Positions 60,551 through 64,000 of a stretch of DNA of 64,000 nucleotides are shown one piece after another. The notes beneath the pieces were generated by a model. It was given only the letters and a program-made list of their open reading frames with translations. It made no database searches and had not been told where the DNA came from. Every line of letters starts with the position of its first letter. The first letter of the stretch is position 1. Source of the stretch: Nostocales cyanobacterium LEGE 11386 (GTDB taxonomy: Bacteria; Cyanobacteriota; Cyanobacteriia; Cyanobacteriales; Nostocaceae); NCBI GenBank assembly GCA_015207155.1, contig JADEXK010000033.1:1-64000 (forward strand), in the 5' to 3' direction. The translations under genes and the position numbers were made by a program.

Positions 60551-62746
60551 ATGCTGAAGAAACTACAAAAAAAACAAATTTCCCTAATTGCTTGTGCAGC
60601 ACTGTTTGCCTTTTCAGCTGGGGCAATGGTATCAGCACCTGAGATTGGCAAATCTTTGGGACAATGGCTCAACTTGGCACAAACTCAGTCTGGACAAATA
60701 TCTGAGGAAAATCAAGCCCAATCAGCCGTATTTCCACTGGTATCGCAGTCTCGACAGGAACGGGCGGCCAAACTAGAAGCGATCGCTAATGGTTTCAGTT
60801 CACCAGACCGAGAACGCGCCCGCTATCTGTTAGCCAGTGATTTAATTGAAACTAGAGACGCACAAAAGGCTTTAAATCTTCTGGCAGGACTAGAAAAAAG
60901 TTATCCCAGTCTAGGGCCTTATATTTTACTCAAACAGGCGCAAGCTCAAGACATTTTAGGTGAAGAAGGCAAAGCCTCGGATCTCAGGCAAAGAGTGCTG
61001 AGAGAGTATCCCCATGAAGCTGGCACAGTCAAAGCCTTGTATATGATCGCCTTACCAGAGCATCATGATACAGCGATCGCGCAATTTCCGTCTCATCCCC
61101 TTACCTGGGAAATTATTCGTAAGCGGTTACAAGAAAATCCCAATCAGCCACAATTGCGGTTAATTTTGGCAAAATACGCCTACAATCAACCAGGAATAGT
61201 AGGCGTGTTAGACCAGCTAACAAAACAGCCTACCCTGAAAGCTGAAGAATGGGAAATTGTGGGGACGGCTTACTGGGAAAACAATCAATTTGCTAAAGCG
61301 GCGGCTGCTTATGCCAAAGCACCCCCAACACCCCGCAACCTCTACCGCACCGGACGGGGGTTACAAGTAGGAGGCAAAGAACGGGAAAAGGCGATCGCCA
61401 CTTACAATCAATTAATCCAAAAGTTTCCTGACGCCAACGAGACAGGAACTGCGTTATTGCGTTTGGCGGAAATGGCCAGAACCCGTAAAGATGCTTTGCC
61501 CTATCTTGACCAAGTAATTGCGAGATTTCCCCAACAAGCGAGTAGGGCGCTAGTAGAAAAAGCCAGAATTTTCCAAGGACTCAACGACCAAAACTCAGCT
61601 AAACAAGCTTGGGAATTACTAATCACCAAGTATGGCAATTCTAATGAAGCCGCAGAATATCGCTGGAATATAGCTAAAGATAAAGCTAAAGCCAAAGATT
61701 ACGCAGCTGCTTGGGAATGGGCACAACCAATAGCCACCAACAATCCTCAGAGTATTTTGGCTCCTAGAGCAGGCTTTTGGGTAGGCAAATGGGCCACCAC
61801 CTTAGGTAAGGAACAAGAAGCTAAAGCCGCTTATGAGTATGTACTGAGCCAGTTTCCTTACTCTTATTATGCCTGGCGATCGGCTACAATCCTGGGGCTG
61901 AATGTCGGCAACTTTAACAGCGTGCGCCAGCTGCAACCAGAAGTAGTGCCACTCCAGCGTGCCATACCACCCGCAGGTTCAGAAACTCTCAAAGAATTGT
62001 ATTTGCTAGGTCAAGACCGGGATGCTTGGCTGCAATGGGAAACAGAATTTCTCAATAAAATGCAGCCCACAGTAGCAGAGCAATTTACAGAAGGGTTGAT
62101 GCGGCTAGCTAAAGGAGACAATCTCTCAGGAATTAACATTATTTCTAAATTGGAAGACCGGGAAACACCAGAAGAACAGGCCCAGTATGAAACTTTGAGC
62201 CAACAGGTCACTTACTGGCAAGCTCGTTATCCTTTTCCCTATCTACAGGAAATTGCCAAGTGGTCTTCAGAACGTCAACTCAATCCCCTGTTAGTTACTG
62301 CTTTGATGCGTCAAGAGTCCATGTTTGAGTCGCAAATCAAATCCGTTGCTGGTGCTACTGGCTTAATGCAGGTAATGCCTAGTACAGCTGAATGGATTGC
62401 CCCCAAAATTAAGTTGGACACCAAATCCATCAACCTAGAAGATCCCAACCAAAACATTAAGCTGGGGACATGGTACATGGATTACACCCATCAGCAATAT
62501 AACAACAACTCCCTGTTAGCGATCGCCAGTTATAATGCAGGCCCCGGCAACGTTTCCAGATGGCTGCGAACCATTGGTAAAACAGACCCAGATGAGTTTG
62601 TAGAGAACATTCCCTTTAATGAAACCAAAAATTACGTGCGGCAAGTTTTTGGAAATTACTGGAATTATTTGAGACTTTACAACCCGGAAATTTCCGCTAA
62701 GGTAGCAAAATACTCAGCTACACACCCACAATTGCCACAGCAGTGA
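60551..62746 (+). CDS. Lytic transglycosylase (Slt70-like)
   Basis: A 731-residue muramidase that cuts peptidoglycan with 1,6-anhydro bond formation. The N-terminus has a membrane/signal segment (ISLIACAALFAFSAGAMVS). The long helical middle (about 80-480) has TPR/superhelical repeats such as EEWEIVGTAYWENNQFAKAAAAYAKA and KTYPDANETGTALLRLAE-like units. The C-terminal SLT domain has catalytic E589 (MRQESMFESQIKSVAGATGLMQVMPSTAEW) and ASYNAGPGNVSRWL. Closest in architecture to soluble lytic transglycosylases; substrate is the peptidoglycan in the periplasm. Confidence 0.94.
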   Translation: MLKKLQKKQISLIACAALFAFSAGAMVSAPEIGKSLGQWLNLAQTQSGQISEENQAQSAVFPLVSQSRQERAAKLEAIANGFSSPDRERARYLLASDLIETRDAQKALNLLAGLEKSYPSLGPYILLKQAQAQDILGEEGKASDLRQRVLREYPHEAGTVKALYMIALPEHHDTAIAQFPSHPLTWEIIRKRLQENPNQPQLRLILAKYAYNQPGIVGVLDQLTKQPTLKAEEWEIVGTAYWENNQFAKAAAAYAKAPPTPRNLYRTGRGLQVGGKEREKAIATYNQLIQKFPDANETGTALLRLAEMARTRKDALPYLDQVIARFPQQASRALVEKARIFQGLNDQNSAKQAWELLITKYGNSNEAAEYRWNIAKDKAKAKDYAAAWEWAQPIATNNPQSILAPRAGFWVGKWATTLGKEQEAKAAYEYVLSQFPYSYYAWRSATILGLNVGNFNSVRQLQPEVVPLQRAIPPAGSETLKELYLLGQDRDAWLQWETEFLNKMQPTVAEQFTEGLMRLAKGDNLSGINIISKLEDRETPEEQAQYETLSQQVTYWQARYPFPYLQEIAKWSSERQLNPLLVTALMRQESMFESQIKSVAGATGLMQVMPSTAEWIAPKIKLDTKSINLEDPNQNIKLGTWYMDYTHQQYNNNSLLAIASYNAGPGNVSRWLRTIGKTDPDEFVENIPFNETKNYVRQVFGNYWNYLRLYNPEISAKVAKYSATHPQLPQQ

Positions 62747-62876
62747 TTTTATCAATCAAAATGGGGACTGGGGATAAGATTCCCCGTCCCCCAATCTCCA
62801 GTTTCCTAAACTTCACCTCTTGATAGCTGCTTCCCCGGATAAAATAGTTAACAATTGTTGCGTATTTAGCTAACTC

Positions 62877-63671
62877 ATGACGCCTTTACAAGATATAGAC
62901 GCTGTAACTACTCCCGATATTGACCAGGAGGAATACGGCAACTCAGAACTTGACCCTCTCAATGAGTTGCCAGATGAAGTTGAAATGTCCCTTTTCGACC
63001 ACCTAGAAGAGTTGCGACAGAGGATTTTCTATTCACTAATTGCGGTAGCAATAGGTGTTGTTGGCTGTTTCTTGGCTGTCAAGCCTATTGTCCAGCTACT
63101 CGAAATTCCAGCACAAGGAGTAAAATTTCTCCAACTTGCTCCCGGAGAATATTTCTTTGTCTCTATCAAAGTCGCAGGTTACAGTGGTTTAGTACTTTCT
63201 AGCCCCTTCATTCTTTACCAAATTATTCAGTTCGTGCTCCCAGGACTGACTCGTCGTGAACGCCGTTTGTTGGGTCCAGTGGTTTTGGGTTCGAGTGTGC
63301 TATTTGCAGCTGGTTTAGTATTTGCCTACTTGCTTCTCATCCCCGCAGCTTTGAATTTTTTCATTAGCTATGGTGCAGATGTAGTAGAACAACTATGGTC
63401 AATAGACAAATATTTTGAATTTGTGTTGCTGCTATTATTTAGCACTGGATTAGCATTTCAAATTCCCATAATCCAACTATTACTCGGTAATTTGGGAATT
63501 GTTTCGTCTGAAAAAATGATCTCTGGCTGGCGTTACGTGATTATCGGCGCAGTAGTGCTAGGTGCTGTCCTCACGCCTTCTACCGATCCCCTCACCCAAA
63601 GTCTCTTAGCAGGCGCAGTGCTAGGACTTTACTTTGGTGGTATTGGCCTAGTTAAGCTCACAGGTAAATGA
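62877..63671 (+). CDS. tatC: Sec-independent protein translocase TatC
   Basis: The 264-residue twin-arginine receptor subunit. An acidic N-terminal extension (1-37) precedes the signature MSLFDHLEELRQRIFYSLIAV; six membrane spans follow. It exports folded proteins across thylakoid and plasma membranes. Its stop overlaps the next ATG by four bases (ATGA). Not clustered with tatA here. Confidence 0.96.
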   Translation: MTPLQDIDAVTTPDIDQEEYGNSELDPLNELPDEVEMSLFDHLEELRQRIFYSLIAVAIGVVGCFLAVKPIVQLLEIPAQGVKFLQLAPGEYFFVSIKVAGYSGLVLSSPFILYQIIQFVLPGLTRRERRLLGPVVLGSSVLFAAGLVFAYLLLIPAALNFFISYGADVVEQLWSIDKYFEFVLLLLFSTGLAFQIPIIQLLLGNLGIVSSEKMISGWRYVIIGAVVLGAVLTPSTDPLTQSLLAGAVLGLYFGGIGLVKLTGK

Positions 63672-63952
63672 CACAAACCAACTATGAGAATTTTGAGCAA
63701 GTTGAAATTCGTGTTGACATAATCATTAAATTTGCAGAAAATCTGCAAGTACGAAAGCTAGCCGACAAACTGTGGATAAAATTTAGTGATTTGGACATCA
63801 AGAAGTCTACTGTCCAAATCACTAAAGTGAATAATTCAGAGAATGTAGAAAAAATCTTAGGTGTGATTAACTCCCCATCTCAACAAAGACAAATAACAGT
63901 CAAAGCAATGAACAAAAGAAAACCACCCAATGGTCATCGGGTGGTTTTCTAG
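63668..63952 (+). CDS. Small hypothetical protein coupled to tatC
   Basis: A 94-residue protein of unknown function, start ATG overlapping the tatC stop (ATGA). It is basic and polar with no signal peptide or membrane span. I see a beta-rich repeating pattern (EIRVDIIIKFAEN, KLWIKFSDLD, STVQITKVNN). The last 11 codons (RKPPNGHRVVF) lie in the terminator hairpin, so the stop may have been acquired by read-through or the gene is shorter. Coupling to tatC supports that it is real. Confidence 0.6.
   Translation: MTQTNYENFEQVEIRVDIIIKFAENLQVRKLADKLWIKFSDLDIKKSTVQITKVNNSENVEKILGVINSPSQQRQITVKAMNKRKPPNGHRVVF
63917..63950. terminator. Terminator-type hairpin after tatC run
   Basis: Perfect 12-bp stem AGAAAACCACCC / GGGTGGTTTTCT around a 10-base loop. 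The arm ends in a TTTTCT run on the + strand; the mirror-image AGAAAA arm could serve the opposite strand too. It overlaps the 3' end of the small ORF. Confidence 0.8.
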
Positions 63953-64000
63953 AAGTAATAAACCTGGCATCGAGCTATTTTTGCGTTCGGCTACCCGAAA

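Overview
This window reads as chromosomal core DNA of a filamentous, heterocyst-forming-type cyanobacterium (order Nostocales, Nostoc/Anabaena-like). The evidence is a cytochrome b6f PetL subunit, a flv4-psiE/sll0218-flv2 photoprotection operon, a Ycf54 chlorophyll-synthesis factor, a fused ThiO-ThiG enzyme, a split PntA transhydrogenase, frequent GCGATCGC (HIP1) octamers, and short tandem repeats (CCCAATG heptamers, GTGCTGAGT units) in most intergenic gaps. I see no phage, transposase, CRISPR array, rRNA or tRNA gene. Genus-level assignment is inference.

Layout. 1-8.0 kb: thiO-thiG fusion, a 2Fe-2S ferredoxin and a small membrane protein (-); citramalate synthase (+); a GNAT, a PAP/fibrillin protein, a Uma2 nuclease-fold protein, aroB and petL. 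8.2-11.5 kb: succinate-semialdehyde dehydrogenase plus a ThDP decarboxylase, the cyanobacterial 2-oxoglutarate decarboxylase route that closes the TCA cycle, preceded by two overlapping perfect palindromes. 11.8-18.0 kb: pyrF, tyrS, a class A PBP, DUF1825, NUDIX and a putative lipoprotein. 18.3-24 kb: folD, GGPP synthase, a PAP2-like protein, ycf54, an NTF2-like protein and pdxJ. 24.3-29.7 kb: a SigF-type sigma factor, a decayed four-helix-bundle gene, then the ribosomal/secretion run rpmH-rnpA-PH-yidC-jag-yceD, and a DUF2808 gene. 30.4-33.4 kb: pntA1-pntA2-pntB.

33.6-46.5 kb: DUF4126, purB, a BrkB/YihY protein, SIMPL, ComFB, an FAD oxidoreductase, YaaW, an O-antigen-ligase-like protein, a Ser/Thr kinase and clpB. 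46.7-51.7 kb: ureE-ureF-ureG, a small membrane protein, acetamidase/formamidase, a half-size TauE and a DUF6671-like protein, a possible amide/urea nitrogen neighbourhood. 51.9-56.0 kb: flv4-sll0218-like-flv2. 56.1-64 kb: an RMD1-like protein, metallophosphoesterase, UbiH-like hydroxylase, Slt-type lytic transglycosylase, tatC and a small overlapping ORF.

I did not find a clearly new multi-gene system. The most unusual theme is that short dispersed repeats have entered or supplied coding sequence: the ThiO-ThiG linker, a loop of citramalate synthase, the PyrF N-terminus, the NUDIX C-terminus and the start of the gene after pyrF. Also notable are a three-copy structured repeat near gene 3' ends, two MITE-like inverted-repeat elements, and the palindromes upstream of the 2-oxoglutarate shunt.
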